A stretch of DNA of 64,000 bases from Elysia chlorotica (taxonomy: Eukaryota; Mollusca; Gastropoda; Plakobranchidae). The position numbers were made by a program, and so were the translations under genes. Below, in pieces: positions 48,901 to 62,519 of this stretch; position 1 is the first letter of the stretch; every line of letters starts with the position of its first letter. Under the pieces are notes generated by a model. That model did no database searches, was not told the origin of the DNA, and saw only the letters and a program-made list of their open reading frames with translations. The stretch covers positions 1 through 64,000 of the forward strand of contig RQTK01000535.1 in NCBI GenBank assembly GCA_003991915.1. The letters are read 5' to 3'.

Positions 48901-49418
48901 ATGTTTGAATGGCACCTAACAGAATTTTAGTGTAAAAATTTGCTTTGAAAATGAAACTTTCCATGCCTTTGAATTTGTGAACCGCTTCCAAATTTTATTG
49001 GGTGTGAATACAACTTATTGTGTTTCACTATGCTTTTGGCTACTTGAATACTGTGTTAATGTCAGAAGTGCAGGAACTGTGATATATTTATATGCTTCTT
49101 TTCCACATGTAATGAAAGGCTTGATCCAAAGTTTGAATTGCCTCTGGAAATAAATATTTCGAAAACTAATCACATTTAAGTCTTCAAACATATTTGAAAA
49201 AATAATATTTAAGTCTTACATGTATATTTATTGTAAAGTTTAAAAATTAAATTGGCCATAACTAACTCATTTTAAGCAGATTCAAACTCAATACCTGAAT
49301 CATTTGAAAAAACACCTAGCAAGTTGATTTTGCCATATATTCTTTTCATTCTTCATTTTAATTCTTTCTATCAATTTTATTTCCCTTTTCTTTCCCTTGA
49401 CGTAGGAAAAAGAGCTAA
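39968..49418 (+). CDS. SUPT7L: SAGA complex subunit SUPT7L (STAF65-gamma) orthologue, complete
   Basis: The gene encodes a nuclear structural subunit of the SAGA/STAGA histone acetyltransferase coactivator. Coding exons: 39968-40134, 41142-41253, 42771-42883, 43484-43593, 45345-45466, 46018-46241, 46905-46996, 47870-47972, 48369-48698 and 49406-49418. They total 1386 nt, giving 461 aa plus TAA, all with GT-AG borders and consistent phases. The N-terminus has LWGEIP, as human has YWGEIP, and then GPLLHQPS against the human DPPLHQPS. A histone-fold (Bromo_TP-like) region spans about residues 147-233 (CRKLLRRSTCAILAHLSFD, then a helix with MTDLCHQFLIQFTRH, then GLGSVVGLHEFYQRR). A conserved IKEEPSNDIQFP (284 on) matches the human IKEEPVSDITFP and fits a SUMO consensus. 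Residues 349-457 are Ser/Thr/Pro-rich, and the end is KKKS. Human SUPT7L is 414 aa; the tail is longer here. The ATG was chosen because it starts just before the conserved WGEIP and follows a spliced leader exon (acceptor before 39935). Confidence 0.93.
41985..42135 (+). repeat. Old SINE copy in SUPT7L intron 2
   Basis: A strongly diverged core (TGGTTGGCTGACACAGATGT), TGTGTCAGCACATAAAAACT and a type II tail (TGGGAACCAAGGAGATATTA). It is clearly older than the other copies. Confidence 0.5.
45885..45922. repeat. (GT)n(CT)n microsatellite in SUPT7L intron 5
   Basis: Short compound array about 95 bp before the exon at 46018. Confidence 0.9.
46561..46692. repeat. (AAT)n/(GAT)n microsatellite in SUPT7L intron 6
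   Basis: An impure trinucleotide tract of about 130 bp. Confidence 0.9.
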
Positions 49419-49613
49419 TATTCCTTATTTGGCATCGATCAAACAAACAAAGATGTACTGGCACAAGTAGCACTTGCACAGTATGTTATCCTTGCAAAGA
49501 CTGAACTCTGATTTGCTGAGGATATGAAAAGCACACACAAATACATTTGCTCAGTCTTTTGTCATATGGTATAATTTATTATACTGGTAACCTTTATAGT
49601 TCATGGAATGTGA

Positions 49614-49630
49614 ATTAAACAATAATTAAA
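49614..49630 (+). terminator. Poly(A) signals of SUPT7L
   Basis: Two ATTAAA hexamers (49614-49619 and 49625-49630) lie about 200 nt after the SUPT7L stop codon. ATTAAA is the commonest variant of AATAAA. No better hexamer is visible between them and the stop. Confidence 0.5.
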
Positions 49631-50391
49631 GTTCTCAGTATTCCAATACGTTATCAAGTGTGTTTTTATTATAGTATGAATGCGAGAAGGAATCAATATA
49701 TGGGCTGTTAAGTTTTATGTATTTTAAAAATCCTTTTTTGTTGGTCACTGATTTAAGTACTCTATTTTTTTTTTAAATATTTTTTATCATTATTAATATT
49801 ATTATCATTACAGTACAACTCAAGTACAAATAACTCAGACTCAAAGAACACCCTACATTCAACGAAGAGATAATACAAATCCCCAATTTTTCCTTTTCTT
49901 TGTCTTTAGTGAAATACCTTTGATCCAATGAAATAAGCTCATACACAAACAATTGGCTTACATACTATTCCACTGTATTCAACCTGTTCGTATGAACAGG
50001 TACCCCAGCTTGTATATATATATATGATTAGAACTGATAGGAATAGAAAGTGCTCAAAAGAATTAAAGAGAAGAATGACAAAAGCTTTGGCTCAAATGAA
50101 AAAAATTGAAAAACTATAAATAGGACAACAAAAAAAAAAAAGCAAACAAAAATGAAAGTTACAAGATCTTGTCTATTTTCTAATGTGGCATATCAGTGTG
50201 AGGACTGGACGATCACAAAAATATTAAAAAGATATTGTGTTCCTTTGAATTAAAGAGAAACAGAAAAATTTGCAGAATACAATGAATAGCACTCAAGTGA
50301 AACTATTGTATTTTTTTTAACTGGCTTTGAAATTATATGAAAGGATGGAAATTAAAACATTTTGGGTACTTAAAACAAAGAAAATTCTGAA

Positions 50392-50575
50392 AGCAAAATT
50401 AGCACCAAGGAGAAGAAAGAGCAGACCGGCAAAAGGATGGGTGAATGACTTCAGCAACTGGCTACCATTGTGGCTCATGGAGGAAAAAGGGTAGCCCAAG
50501 ATAGGAAACTTCAGACGGATTATGCGAAAGGCTATGTCGGACACAAAGGACATGCCAATATGATGATGATGCTAA
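50392..50575 (+). pseudogene. LINE 3'-end fragment with short GATGAT tail
   Basis: The frame RPAKRWVNDFSNW...GNFRRIMRKAMSD, with one stop, resembles the last part of RTE/Jockey-type LINE polyproteins (GRPxKRWxDDI...RxxWRxxxEA). It ends in ATGATGATG, as such elements often end in short tandem repeats. The enzyme part is absent. Confidence 0.45.
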
Positions 50576-50653
50576 TATGTCATCTTCTTTCAATACAATC
50601 ATATCATTCGCATTCATCATTTTTTTTCTCGAAGTATATTTATTGTCGTCTCA

Positions 50654-52177
50654 CTTTTATTGTCAAAACCTTGGCAATCAATGATAAAATTCATTAAAAT
50701 CATTCCTATAATCAATATCACCACGCATTGTTTTACAATAATTTTTTTTTTTGAGCCACTTACAAAACTCTTTTCTTCCTTTACTCGCTAAATTTTTTTC
50801 TCTTTCAAAAGTATACTCTATCATCTTTCTATTCTCCTTTTCTCAATTCTTTTAAAAATGTCTCTTAATTATTTTTGAACTATTTATCATTCTACTTTGT
50901 TTTTGTTCATTGCTGTTTTAAAACTCTTTTGTTATCTACATGTATTTGTCAATGGATACTATGTTATAACATACATACACACACGCGCACAAATTACCAC
51001 AGTACCAGCACATTGTGTTTGGGCTTTAGTTCAGAGTGGCTTTACATCTGTGCTGTCCAGAAATGCAGGGACTTTTACCATGGCCTAACTAGTTATAATC
51101 TTAACGCCTGCATTTTATGCGTAGAATGAGGAAATTATATGATTTGCATGTGTGGTCAAAACCTAGATTTTTTTTAGGAAGAAAAAACCTGATTAACTCT
51201 ATTATGAAGCCCTTAGTTCATGGACTTTAAAAAAACATATTGTTAGGACACAAAACGTTTCATATTGTGCCAACTTATCCAGTCCATTTAATGAACAAAA
51301 CTCCTTCATTTAAACCTTTTGGAATGAATAACTGTTTCTTAACCTCAACAATCTGGGTGTTTTTGTAAACAACTAAAACAAGTACTTATATTTTATCGTG
51401 GTTTCGTTTTTGGATGTTTGACAAGAGTATAATGATATAATAAAGAATTGGGGAGATATGCTCGTATAGGACTTCATAATTTGTGTTATTTCTACTTCAG
51501 TTATATATATATATTTTTTTGGCGAGATATATGGGCAGTAACAATAGCCTAATAAATACATCAGTCTAAGTCATGTACACCACATGGGGTAGGCTATGAC
51601 TGAATGCCAAGAGACATAGGGCCTACTGTACCGAGAGGTTGCAACTTGAAGGAGAAATACCGGCTGCCCACATCTGCGCTTGAAAGATGTCTATAAGAAA
51701 GTAATAAACGTCCTCGTCACCTATGCACGTCCAGAGAGGTGCTTGGTGATGGAGTTATACCCTGAATAACCAACTCAAATCAAATGAACAAAATTATGTC
51801 AAAGAAGGGGATGTACAAACGAGCGCGCAGCAACCGAAAGACAACTCAATCATGTATGTGATCATTGTGACAGAAACTCAATCCCACATAGATCTCTACA
51901 GTCTACAGCCACATAAATAACGCTGCCTCAGCAGAGTAGACAGTAACTGTTTGGATTTGTCCATGACCAACTTTGATCGACAGATGTGTATATAGACACT
52001 GCTATCTTCGTTCTACCGTAATACGACTGACAGTGGTGTTTACAACGAAGTGAACATCGTCTTTGTTGGGGCCTTAAAAATCATTTTTAACCTTTTTAGG
52101 GCTTTTTGGACAAGGGAACTTTAATAAAGCACCTGACAGGTCTATACCATGCTTGCATAAAAGGCACCATTAAGAAA

Positions 52178-52218
<41 letters not shown>

Positions 52219-52276
52219 CGTCATCATCATGCTCCCCCTCCCCTCCCCCTCCTCCTCCTCTTCATCATCATCTTCA

Positions 52277-52332
<56 letters not shown>

Positions 52333-52424
52333 CCAATATTCCTCATCCTCAACATTTTCATCGTTATTACCAACATTTTATTTCACTGGCATTTTTTAAA
52401 TAGTACCATTACCTGCATATATCC
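50654..52424. repeat. Tandem segmental duplication, unit 1
   Basis: The unit runs from CTTTTATTGTCAAAA to the end of TAGTACCATTACCTGCATAT and is followed at once by a second, several-percent-diverged copy. Near its right end it holds (GAT)n, a C-rich spacer and (ATC)18. The short reading frames in it are not conserved between the copies, so I see no gene. Confidence 0.85.
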
Positions 52425-54323
<1,899 letters not shown>

Positions 54324-54821
54324 TTTGTTTCATTTAATTCATGACCACCTCCTGATTCTTTTTTGCTTCTGTTATGTTTTAAGGACATCTTGTACCGACA
54401 AATAGTAGGGAGACATAATTATAAAAAAAAGGTCCCAAGCGAGTGGTTTTTGGGTCCAGGCTATGTGATTCTGCCTATTTCGATAAAGCTTCGAGTGGTT
54501 TCAACGGGTTTCAACATGAAGTGATAAGCAATAGGCCTACATGTAGGCCCTACTGGGTTTCGACAGGTTTCGGAGGGTTTGCTCCATGCGATTCAGGAAG
54601 CGACCATCCTACTTCTGGATGGTAACTCCATCGACAGAGAGACATCGTTATCTTACGACTTGGCAGAACACCCAACAAAATGTTTAGACTCTTTGACAAA
54701 GATTCATTCTAGAGCCCTGCTCAATGTGGCCCAGGCTATTGGGACATGAGGCAGCTGACAGGCTTGTATTGTAAAAGCGGGCTCTCCAAAATAATTATAT
54801 CATTCCGAGAAACTAAAATAC

Positions 54822-54825
<4 letters not shown>

Positions 54826-54853
<28 letters not shown>

Positions 54854-54971
54854 AAGAAGAAGAAGAAGAAGAAGAAGAAGAAGAAGAAGAAGAAGAAGAA
54901 GAAGAAGAAGAAGAAGAAGAAGAAGAAGAAGAAGAAGAAGAAGAAGAAGAAGAAGAAGAAGAAGAAGAAGA
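54826..54971. repeat. (GAA)n microsatellite, about 48 units
   Basis: A pure homopurine-homopyrimidine array of 146 bp. Poly-Lys and poly-Phe frames over it are artefacts. Confidence 0.95.
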
Positions 54972-55005
54972 TCCCCTTCCCCAAACTCGGTGTCAATATG
55001 GCCAG

Positions 55006-55130
55006 TTGAGACAGGTGTCCAGGTACTACCGCACCTTCTCTGTGTCAGTAGGAAAATTGTCAGACGTTAGTCTTTGGGCACATCCGCTATCTAGCTAGTG
55101 TATTGCTGACGATGGGCGTTAACCGAAAAA
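55006..55130 (+). repeat. SINE core and tail fragment
   Basis: GCCAGTTGAGACAGG, TCTCTGTGTCAGTAGGAAAA, TTGTCAGACGTTAGTCTTTG and tail GGGCGTTAACC. It follows a (GAA)n array. Confidence 0.6.
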
Positions 55131-56579
55131 AAACAACAACATGAAAATTAACGATGATAACAAAATGAAACAAACAACACAAGTACTAAAGTAGGGCTAA
55201 ATGTGCACATATTTATTATTCATAAGTTTCACATTTAGATCAATTTATTATTCATAAGTTTCACATTTAGATCAACAACAAGAAGTGCATCCTCCTTGTT
55301 ATCACATGGAAAGATTTTACACACAAGAAATTTAACCATGACCCTTGTTCGCCCTTGACATAAAATAAAAAAGAGTTCTCATATGTGATTGGTCAAAAGT
55401 GTCACACCCCTCAACGCCCAACAGCACAGTGTAGCATGTTTACTTTACAAGGACCAATTATTATAATCTCCCTCCTGAGTCCTGACCTCTGCTACACATT
55501 TACAACAAGTGGGGGGTCTTCGTAATATAATAGCAGACCGCAAGCGAATCGCGACACAAAGCACGGATTAATCCAAGTGCATCCTTTTAAAAAAAAAAAA
55601 TGAATCTGGATTATGAATGTCTACCAATTTAAGCTTTATTGTTAATATAGACCTAGCAGAATCAATTTTCGGAGACATTAGCAGACACTAACATTGTGAT
55701 TACGCAAAGGCATATTTACGTCTACCCCCCCCAAATCCCCCACGTCCTCTCATGTCTCAAGCACGACATCGTGTTGACCTGGATGTAGCCTATAGGGCTT
55801 ACACATTGTGGCCTCCGCACTTAACGGTATGCATTGCACTCTTTATCGTAGCCCAGTGTACACAGTGAATCAGTGTGCTTCAGTCCACGGGCATGTGAAG
55901 ACCACAATAGTCTACATCTAATCTGAAGGTATTCGCTTGGTAATCATCTAACCAAGTTTCAGCCGTAGATCGAGGCCTTCGTTATCTCCATAATCCATTA
56001 TTTCTACACTTACAGCACGGATTAAGTCTAAACTGAAGGGTGCCTACATTTACACAACAGTCAACAGATCTCTGGAAAACGCACGCATTGCAACCAACAG
56101 GTAAAGTAAAGTCGAGACTTCGCAAAGTTATTGAAGATATATATCGCAAGTCTAGATCTAGATTGGAACTAGACCAAGCAGACGTTTGATCTAATCTAGT
56201 AGATCTGGGTGTATGCTATGCGCTAGCGTGTCTTGTGTAATTTTAACAGTGCATAGATCTTTACATTTTAGACGTTTTGGTCATGAATAGAGCTGCTTGT
56301 TTTTTTTTAAGCAGTGTTATTAATTGACGATGATTGTCTAATTCTCAACCAACGATCTGGAGATCTAGACCTAAGCGCCGCTTCTACCCTCTAGAAACAT
56401 TAAGCCTAGTTATACATGTAATCATAATCTACATTTTATTAGATCTGGATTTAGGCCTACTGGCCTATCACCCAAAACCCACACAACCACTGAAAGCAGC
56501 GTTTGAACCAAAAGAGGAATAATAACTTGTTAGAAGCCCCTCTTTAGCAATAATTAAAAAAAAAGTTTTACACCCTCCA
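55131..56579. other. No gene seen
   Basis: Holds a 29-32-bp tandem repeat at 55,207-55,274, two CCAAT-type words near 55,389 and 55,453, and AGATCT-rich words near 56,151-56,370. Confidence 0.5.
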
Positions 56580-56695
56580 GGTTTCCCGAAAATCTGTGTG
56601 GGGGGCATACGATTGGAATCGAACACCGAACTTTTCAACGAGTACAAGCATTATGTATTGGTAAAGAGCACCAACCAGTTGAACTATGTGTACAT
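56580..56695 (-). repeat. tRNA-like SINE head or tRNA pseudogene
   Basis: The minus strand shows ATAGTTCAACTGGTTGGTGC (A-box region) and GGTGTTCGATTCC (B box) about 50 nt apart, followed by a C-run. The acceptor stem does not pair, so it is not a functional tRNA. Confidence 0.5.
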
Positions 56696-57189
56696 AGCGC
56701 TCCTTGACGTCTTTCAGTTATTCACTTAAAATTAAAATGTATAGATCTAGTCATGCTGCCAGGCGAACATGATCATCTCAAGATTCCAAAGCCATCCACC
56801 ACGTGGCTTGGTGATGAAATCTTATTTCCCTCCTCATTTTGAACAAGCTATACACGGAGAGCCAACTGCCTGCGGTGTTGTTTCCCCTGATTGCATCAGC
56901 AAAAGATTGTAACCCACAGGCTAACAGTTAACACATTGTTTTCATCACCCTTGCTTACCTAGCAAATGCGTTGGGTTGAACGTTCTCTCAAATTTACGGC
57001 CTCTAAGCTTCTGAAGGGATTTGACACGCTATACGCCTACTAATTCTTTACTCTGAATGTCTACCGAGTGAGCGAGAGGAGTAAATAGAATGTAGGCCTA
57101 CTTTTTAGCCTATGAATCAATACCCTTTACGAAGCGTTAAGCCTTAGTTGGCACTAGGTACAATGTACTAAGTACCACAAGATCAAGGG

Positions 57190-57450
57190 GGGGTTGGGGT
57201 TTGGTTGGTATAACGTCCAACAGCAGCACTATATAGGTTATATTGTGGACGGGCCCGAAGACGGACGTCTGACAATTTTATGTGCTGCCACACACGAGAC
57301 AGGGCGGGGATACCATGACTCCTGTCTCAGCCGGTCACATTATACTGACACCGACCCAACCAGTAGGGAACGCAACAGCCAGGATTCGAACTCGGGACCT
57401 TTTGCGTCGGAAGCCGATGTTCTACCCCTGATCAAGGACAGCTTCTTAAG
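57190..57450 (-). repeat. tRNA-derived SINE, best full-length copy
   Basis: The minus strand reads a tRNA-like head (GGGGTAGAACATCGGCTTCC), B box GAGTTCGAATCC, core CTGGTTGGGTCGGTGTCAG, TATAATGTGACCGGCTGAGA, the GTGTGGCAGCACATAAAATT segment and tail TGCTGTTGGACGTTATACC. It serves as the reference for the family here. Confidence 0.75.
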
Positions 57451-57454
57451 ATAT

Positions 57455-57690
57455 ACTGGTTGGTTGTACTTTTATGAACGTCCAACGTCAGCAAATAGAC
57501 TATCGCAGACAGATCCCGAGATTAAGGTCTGACGATTTGACGTGGCACCACACAGATGCAGAGCGGGGATATATGAAGCCTATGCCAGGATTCAACCAGC
57601 CACATTTACAGGCACCGGTCAGAAGGGAACACGGCGAGGATCGAACCAGGGACTTGCCGATTGAAGTCGCGAGCTCTATTAATGAACCAC
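57455..57690 (-). repeat. tRNA-derived SINE, adjacent second copy
   Basis: The same layout with B box GGTTCGATCC and a diverged core. It lies head to tail beside the copy at 57190-57450, in the same orientation, so it arose by either a second insertion or a local duplication. Confidence 0.65.
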
Positions 57691-58094
57691 GCTTTTCCAC
57701 GAGCTTTCCCTTCCCAATCAATAGTCATATAACCTGTAATACATCCGACATAATGATTCTCCCCACCCTCGCGTGAAATTCTTGCAGGCGTTCTGGTCAG
57801 TTACACATAACAAACGCACTTTAACCACAATGGGTGGATACATTCCACTGAGCAGCAGTAAGCGTAATTTTGCCGCATACCCTTGATTGAATAGAGGCGA
57901 CTTGACAATGATAAATGTAGCACAATAGAATAATAAATTTTATCATGGATCCATGGTTTCATAATTTTATGATAGGTGCAGTTTATTGATAATTTACATT
58001 GTGGGCATTGTACGCAGAATTTGAAGGGAAAAAAGATGTTAAGACTAAAAGTACAAATGAATTGTTACTGTAGTTCTCAACACCAGCATATAAT

Positions 58095-58320
58095 TGTAGA
58101 TGTTTGTACACACTTATGGGGTTAAACGCAGGGTTTCTAGTCAATCGTTTCCCGGTTTGAATCGCGAGGTTTGGAGGCTCGATTGTTAATTTCCATATTG
58201 GATGGGATAGTGTCACTTTGATTGACCTGCTGATATCCACGCTATATCTTTGTGCAACAACACCCACATCGTCAGACCTTAATCCTGGGACCTGTCTGCG
58301 AGACGGCCTCGTTGCTTTCG
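58095..58320 (+). repeat. Old SINE copy
   Basis: B-box-like GGTTTGAATCG and a degraded core and tail (CGTCAGACCTTAATCCTGGG). It is strongly diverged. Confidence 0.45.
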
Positions 58321-58329
58321 ATGGATGAT

Positions 58330-60040
58330 TGTGAAGAAACCAACAAGTAGGCAAATCACATCTTTTAAAACAAGCAAAACTAGGTCAGCGTAATAATAAT
58401 CTTTTGGCCTTATTTTTATGTGTCGTTCTGCTGTGCCAATAAAAAGCCCCTAGAGAAAAAAATAAAGAAAAATGCAAAAAAAAAAGTTGCGTTCAAAGAC
58501 CCCGACATGCTAGGTCTCGCGCTTGGGACCTTAGAATGAACATGTTAATTCAACACCTTCGTTAAGACGGAGGACAAATATTGGAGACACCAATGATTAT
58601 ATTTTTTTTTTGGTTTTTGGCTTCTCTTAAAATGTATCTATATACCGCACGAAAATTTTCACTTTTAGTTTTAAATGTGACTAAATATTTATTGTTCATG
58701 AAAATCATAATGCATTATAATTGTATAGATGCATCTAGCCTAAATAGACTAAAAATTTAATACTTTTTTGTTTTGTTTCAGTTTCTTTCATCTTTTTTTT
58801 ATGTCCATATTCTTTTACCGAATTTTTAATGGATTTCTCTCTCTGACAAGCCATTGCTGTGATCATAAAATGTTTCAAAGAATTGCAAAGCTCCATGGGA
58901 GTAACAGGGCTAATGCAAGGGGGGTCCACGTTTAGAGCTTATAAAATATCTTTACTTCGGAGAAGGTGCTGTTCGATCTCTGCTCTGACTCGTTTTTTCC
59001 CTAATATGACTGGCCGAGCTCTGGGGTCCCATCGCCGTGTAGGAACTTGGTTTAAGACAAAGGAGGCGTTAAGCTGCACAAAATTATGTCCATTTTGGAC
59101 GAAATATTACTTACTGACATTATATTCTCACACTCTTAGGTGATCTATATCTTCAGACCCGGAAGAACAGTTAGTTTTTTTTTAAGGGATAGTTTAATAG
59201 CCACTGTAGTGTTATTGTGATCTAATTCAATGTGACTTAAATTCTCAAAATAATATTTTAAGCCTGGGTAGGTTGTGCGCCCACACATGATAAGAGAACC
59301 AGAAACCTAAAAGCAGTCACTTACATCTTTTGCTGACCATGAAAGGTATATTTTCGATTGTATGTTCCCAACTATTCAGGCTTACCAACCCCTATAGCAA
59401 GTTATTCACCTTTGAAAACTTTGTGGAAAATAATGTCGCTATGACTTTGATGATAATAAGAATAAAAGATGTAAGTTTATGGATATTTTATTTTCTTAAC
59501 TTCTGACGGTCCATTAACTTAGGCTTATGCGCACGCGGGCGATGCTTTACACTCTCCATATTATAGCATTTTAATAACTTTTAATTCAAATGAAATTGGT
59601 GAATTGCCAAACATCATGACATCGAATACGTTGTCTTTTTTTAATCATTGAAATGTATACAAAGAAGAAAAACCGTCAGTCCCCAGTGAATCACACAGAA
59701 CAGTCACATTTTAATTTACCAAAGTTTTCGCATATTATGGTCGTTTGCTTTTTCATCGAACATTTTTTTTTCTACCTATGTCAAGATAAGTTAATTAGAT
59801 AGCCACGACCTAGAAAAACAATTTCGACTAGACACGGCCAAAAAAAAATACACAAAAAAAAACAACACCTAAACAACCCCACACACACACTGACAATAAA
59901 GCAGAAAAAAACCCACCACCACCGCCAACTAAACAATACACACCTCAAAAGAAAGAAAAAAAATTGTCACAGGTCTTATCAGAAAATTTCGATGCAAAAA
60001 TGTTAGAAATGTTGCATCAGGTTTTGTTTTTTGACACTGT
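58330..60040. other. No gene seen
   Basis: AT-rich with homopolymers. The frame at 58,859-59,143 has no recognisable motif. Confidence 0.5.
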
Positions 60041-60044
60041 GAAT

Positions 60045-60185
60045 CGTAGATAACTGGCGGGCGGCGTCTATTTGAGAGGTGGTAGGTTTGATCTCCGCCT
60101 CGTTTGGGTCGGTTGTCAGTATAATGTCCTCAGCCAAGTCACGGGTATCCTACTAACGTTATAAGAACCTAGGAGACGTTAAATT
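60045..60185 (+). repeat. SINE with standard core but type II tail
   Basis: Head end GGTAGGTTTGATCTCC, core TTTGGGTCGGTTGTCAGTAT, then the AAGAACCTAGGAGACGTTAA tail in place of the GGCAGCACGTAAA module. Confidence 0.65.
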
Positions 60186-60309
60186 AGGAAAAATGATTTT
60201 TCTTTTCCCATCAACGAATAACCATTGATTGCTTTTTAGTTTGAACAAAGTCTCGAGTGAAAACTTCGTGAAGAAATCTAGACTGCCATCTGTTCCTCCA
60301 TCCCTAACC

Positions 60310-60311
60310 CT

Positions 60312-60380
<69 letters not shown>

Positions 60381-60485
60381 GTCTCTCTCTCTTTCTCTTT
60401 GTCTCTCTTTCTCTCTCTGTCTTTCTGTTTGTCTTTCCACCTATTTCTTTCTCTCTTTCTCCACTCTACCCGTCTCCCACACACA

Positions 60486-60550
<65 letters not shown>
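60310..60550. repeat. Two (CT)n arrays with degenerate spacer
   Basis: Arrays at about 60,315-60,375 and 60,488-60,550, joined by CT-rich sequence. Confidence 0.95.
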
Positions 60551-60551
<1 letters not shown>

Positions 60552-60628
60552 AGATTCTTGCTTATCTATATAGGGTACAGGGTGCCTGATCCTGTAGTTC
60601 TCGCCTTGATACGTTTGATGGGCATGAA

Positions 60629-60634
60629 TTTATT
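60629..60634 (-). terminator. Poly(A) signal AATAAA after the candidate minus-strand terminal exon
   Basis: TTTATT on the plus strand reads AATAAA on the minus strand, about 115 nt beyond the TAG stop of the candidate exon at 60749-60882. Confidence 0.4.
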
Positions 60635-60748
60635 GTGATTGTTAGGCTTATTCTGTGACGACTGTTGATTATATGTAATAACCATGCATAACTATGAGGA
60701 ATTAAGAGTGAAGAGTAGGATAGCATGGTGACAGCTATGTTGTTTCGG

Positions 60749-60882
60749 CTATTTTCCAACCACACTGACTGCAGGGGTGACTATAGCTGGTAGCTTGATC
60801 GGTGGTTGACACTTGACAGCTGGTGCTGGAATAGCGAGACGCGAGCTGCCCAGTGAATCCACACTATTCATCTGGATACTGC
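60749..60882 (-). CDS. Candidate terminal coding exon, unknown protein
   Basis: On the minus strand a TTTTTCACAG acceptor opens a 134-nt reading frame that starts in phase with two leading bases, encodes about 43 residues (begins SIQMNSVDSLGSSR, ends SVVGK) and stops with TAG at 60751-60749. The sequence is Pro/Val/Ala/Ser-rich with balanced codon use, unlike the surrounding AT-rich DNA. An AATAAA signal follows about 115 nt downstream. I recognise no family and found no upstream exons on the minus strand up to 64,000. If real, the gene would run leftward across, and antisense to, the exon at 62188-62283. Confidence 0.4.
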
Positions 60883-61006
60883 CTGTGAAAAAGTGAACAC
60901 AATAATTAGTGAAAACAGTAATATCTAGTGGCAAAAAAGTTTCATTATTTTGAAATAAAATGAGTCGTGCATTTAGATTTAGTCTTTGATATGCGTCGCT
61001 ATTTTT

Positions 61007-61008
<2 letters not shown>

Positions 61009-61072
<64 letters not shown>
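61009..61072. repeat. (AAT)n microsatellite
   Basis: About 21 units. Confidence 0.95.
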
Positions 61073-61074
<2 letters not shown>

Positions 61075-61589
61075 AATTTTAGTTTAGTTATAGAACAAAT
61101 TAAGCGGTGCATTGTGTTTTTTTGTGTGAAAGATATTGTATTTCCTGTAGTATTATTATGTTTAAGTACATGGAATTGCGTTAGTTTTTGTTTGTTTATA
61201 CAAAAAAATAAAAATATATTGAATTCGTGGTCTTAAAATTTAACAACTTGAATAATTCAGTCATAACATTTAACTGTGCTCCTAAGTTGGATGCAAAGCT
61301 ATTGCGGTTCAAGAGGTGTTTTATATAGTCTTATATAAAACCTTTTTGTAGGGGTGTTAACAATAGGTACCTTTTTTTTTTCAAAGTGAGATTATTAGTC
61401 ATGCACCTGTAATCTCCTATAGTTTTCATTTGGCCGCGTGATTCTGGTAGGCTTGTGAATCAAAATCAATGGGGTTGGGATTTAAGATCACGACTAACCA
61501 TGATTGATATCCTATCACCGCTCGCAAATTGACATGTTTTATAAAAATTTATCCTAACAAGAAGGTCTTTATATTAAGAAATTAAGAAT

Positions 61590-61765
61590 CTTGGTTCGGA
61601 CCCCGCTCTGGCAACTTGTTTCATCGGTTTTAGTATAATGTGACCGACTGAGACAGACATAATATCCGCGCACTGTCTCTGCGTGGCAGCACGTAAAGTT
61701 GTCAGACGTTAGTCCTGGGACCCTTCCATAATATAGCTTATATAGTGCTGAGGATGGACGCTGAG
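61590..61765 (+). repeat. tRNA-derived SINE
   Basis: B-box-like TGGTTCGGACCC, core TATAATGTGACCGACTGAGA, GTGGCAGCACGTAAAGTTGT and a type I tail. It is well preserved. Confidence 0.7.
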
Positions 61766-62187
61766 CTATAACTTTACCTATAATAAGAAAAAAATGTATC
61801 TTTTTATCTTCACCTATGATACGAAATAAATTATCTTATTAATTTTTACATTATTTTGTATGTAAATCAGTTATCACAATTTTCCGTAAATGTACGGATT
61901 TCTTTTTAAAAAAATTTGGCAGGTCAGAGTTAATTAAAGGTGTGTGAAAACTATCCCATTGCTGCTGTAAAAGAAAAAAAATGCATCGCTGGTTAAAAAC
62001 AAAAAAAAACAACAAACAAAACAGAAATGCTTTCACATTTTTAAAATGCTATCTAATTTGTTTATCATCATTCTTACAGGCCAGAAGATTAGAACCCCGA
62101 AAAGGAGCTCTAGGGAGTGCGTAGAAGCGTTTTCACCCCGGCGTGAGTACTGAATTTGCACATTGTGCGCCAGTCTTCTATTCAACA

Positions 62188-62283
62188 ATGGCGGAGTGCC
62201 CTCTAGGCATGAACGGAACTTCGTCCTGTCCAGTCAACGGACAGGAAGGCGAGGAGACATTGAACTACCACAGTTATTTAAAG
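62188..62283 (+). CDS. Probable first coding exon of tryptophan 2,3-dioxygenase (partial)
   Basis: The exon encodes 32 residues from MAECPLGMNG to LNYHSYLK and ends at a GTGAAT donor in phase 0. It is preceded by a 5' UTR running from a good acceptor (TTCTTACAG ending 62079). The pattern of a short Met-x-x-Cys-Pro start, a variable Gly/Asn linker, then Leu-x-Tyr-x-x-Tyr-Leu resembles the N-terminus of animal tryptophan 2,3-dioxygenase, the haem enzyme that opens the indole ring in the kynurenine pathway. The next exon should contain the conserved HDEHLFI and HQAYELWFKQ motifs, but it is not seen before 64,000, so the gene runs off the window. The call rests on a short match; another protein is possible. 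Confidence 0.45.
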
Positions 62284-62436
62284 GTGAATATGTTTAACTG
62301 TGGTGTCTTGTACATTATCCCTACCCCCTCCTCTTTCTCCCCTCTCTTTCTTCCCTCCATATGTCTGTCTATCTCTCTATCTCTTTCTGTCCAAGAAATT
62401 TCTGCTCCATTCTGTATCTTTCTCAACACTTTGTAT

Positions 62437-62438
62437 TT

Positions 62439-62515
<77 letters not shown>

Positions 62516-62516
62516 C
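62437..62516. repeat. (CT)n microsatellite
   Basis: About 36 units, inside a CT-rich stretch that follows the exon at 62188-62283. A TTTCTGCTCCATTCTGT block occurs on both sides (about 62,398 and 62,532). Confidence 0.95.
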
Positions 62517-62519
62517 CCC

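Noticed and set aside
54736-55009. Poly-Lys and poly-Phe reading frames
   Set aside because: They are translations of the pure (GAA)n array.
58859-59143. 94-residue plus-strand frame near 59 kb
   Set aside because: It shows no motif, no splice support and ordinary AT-rich composition.
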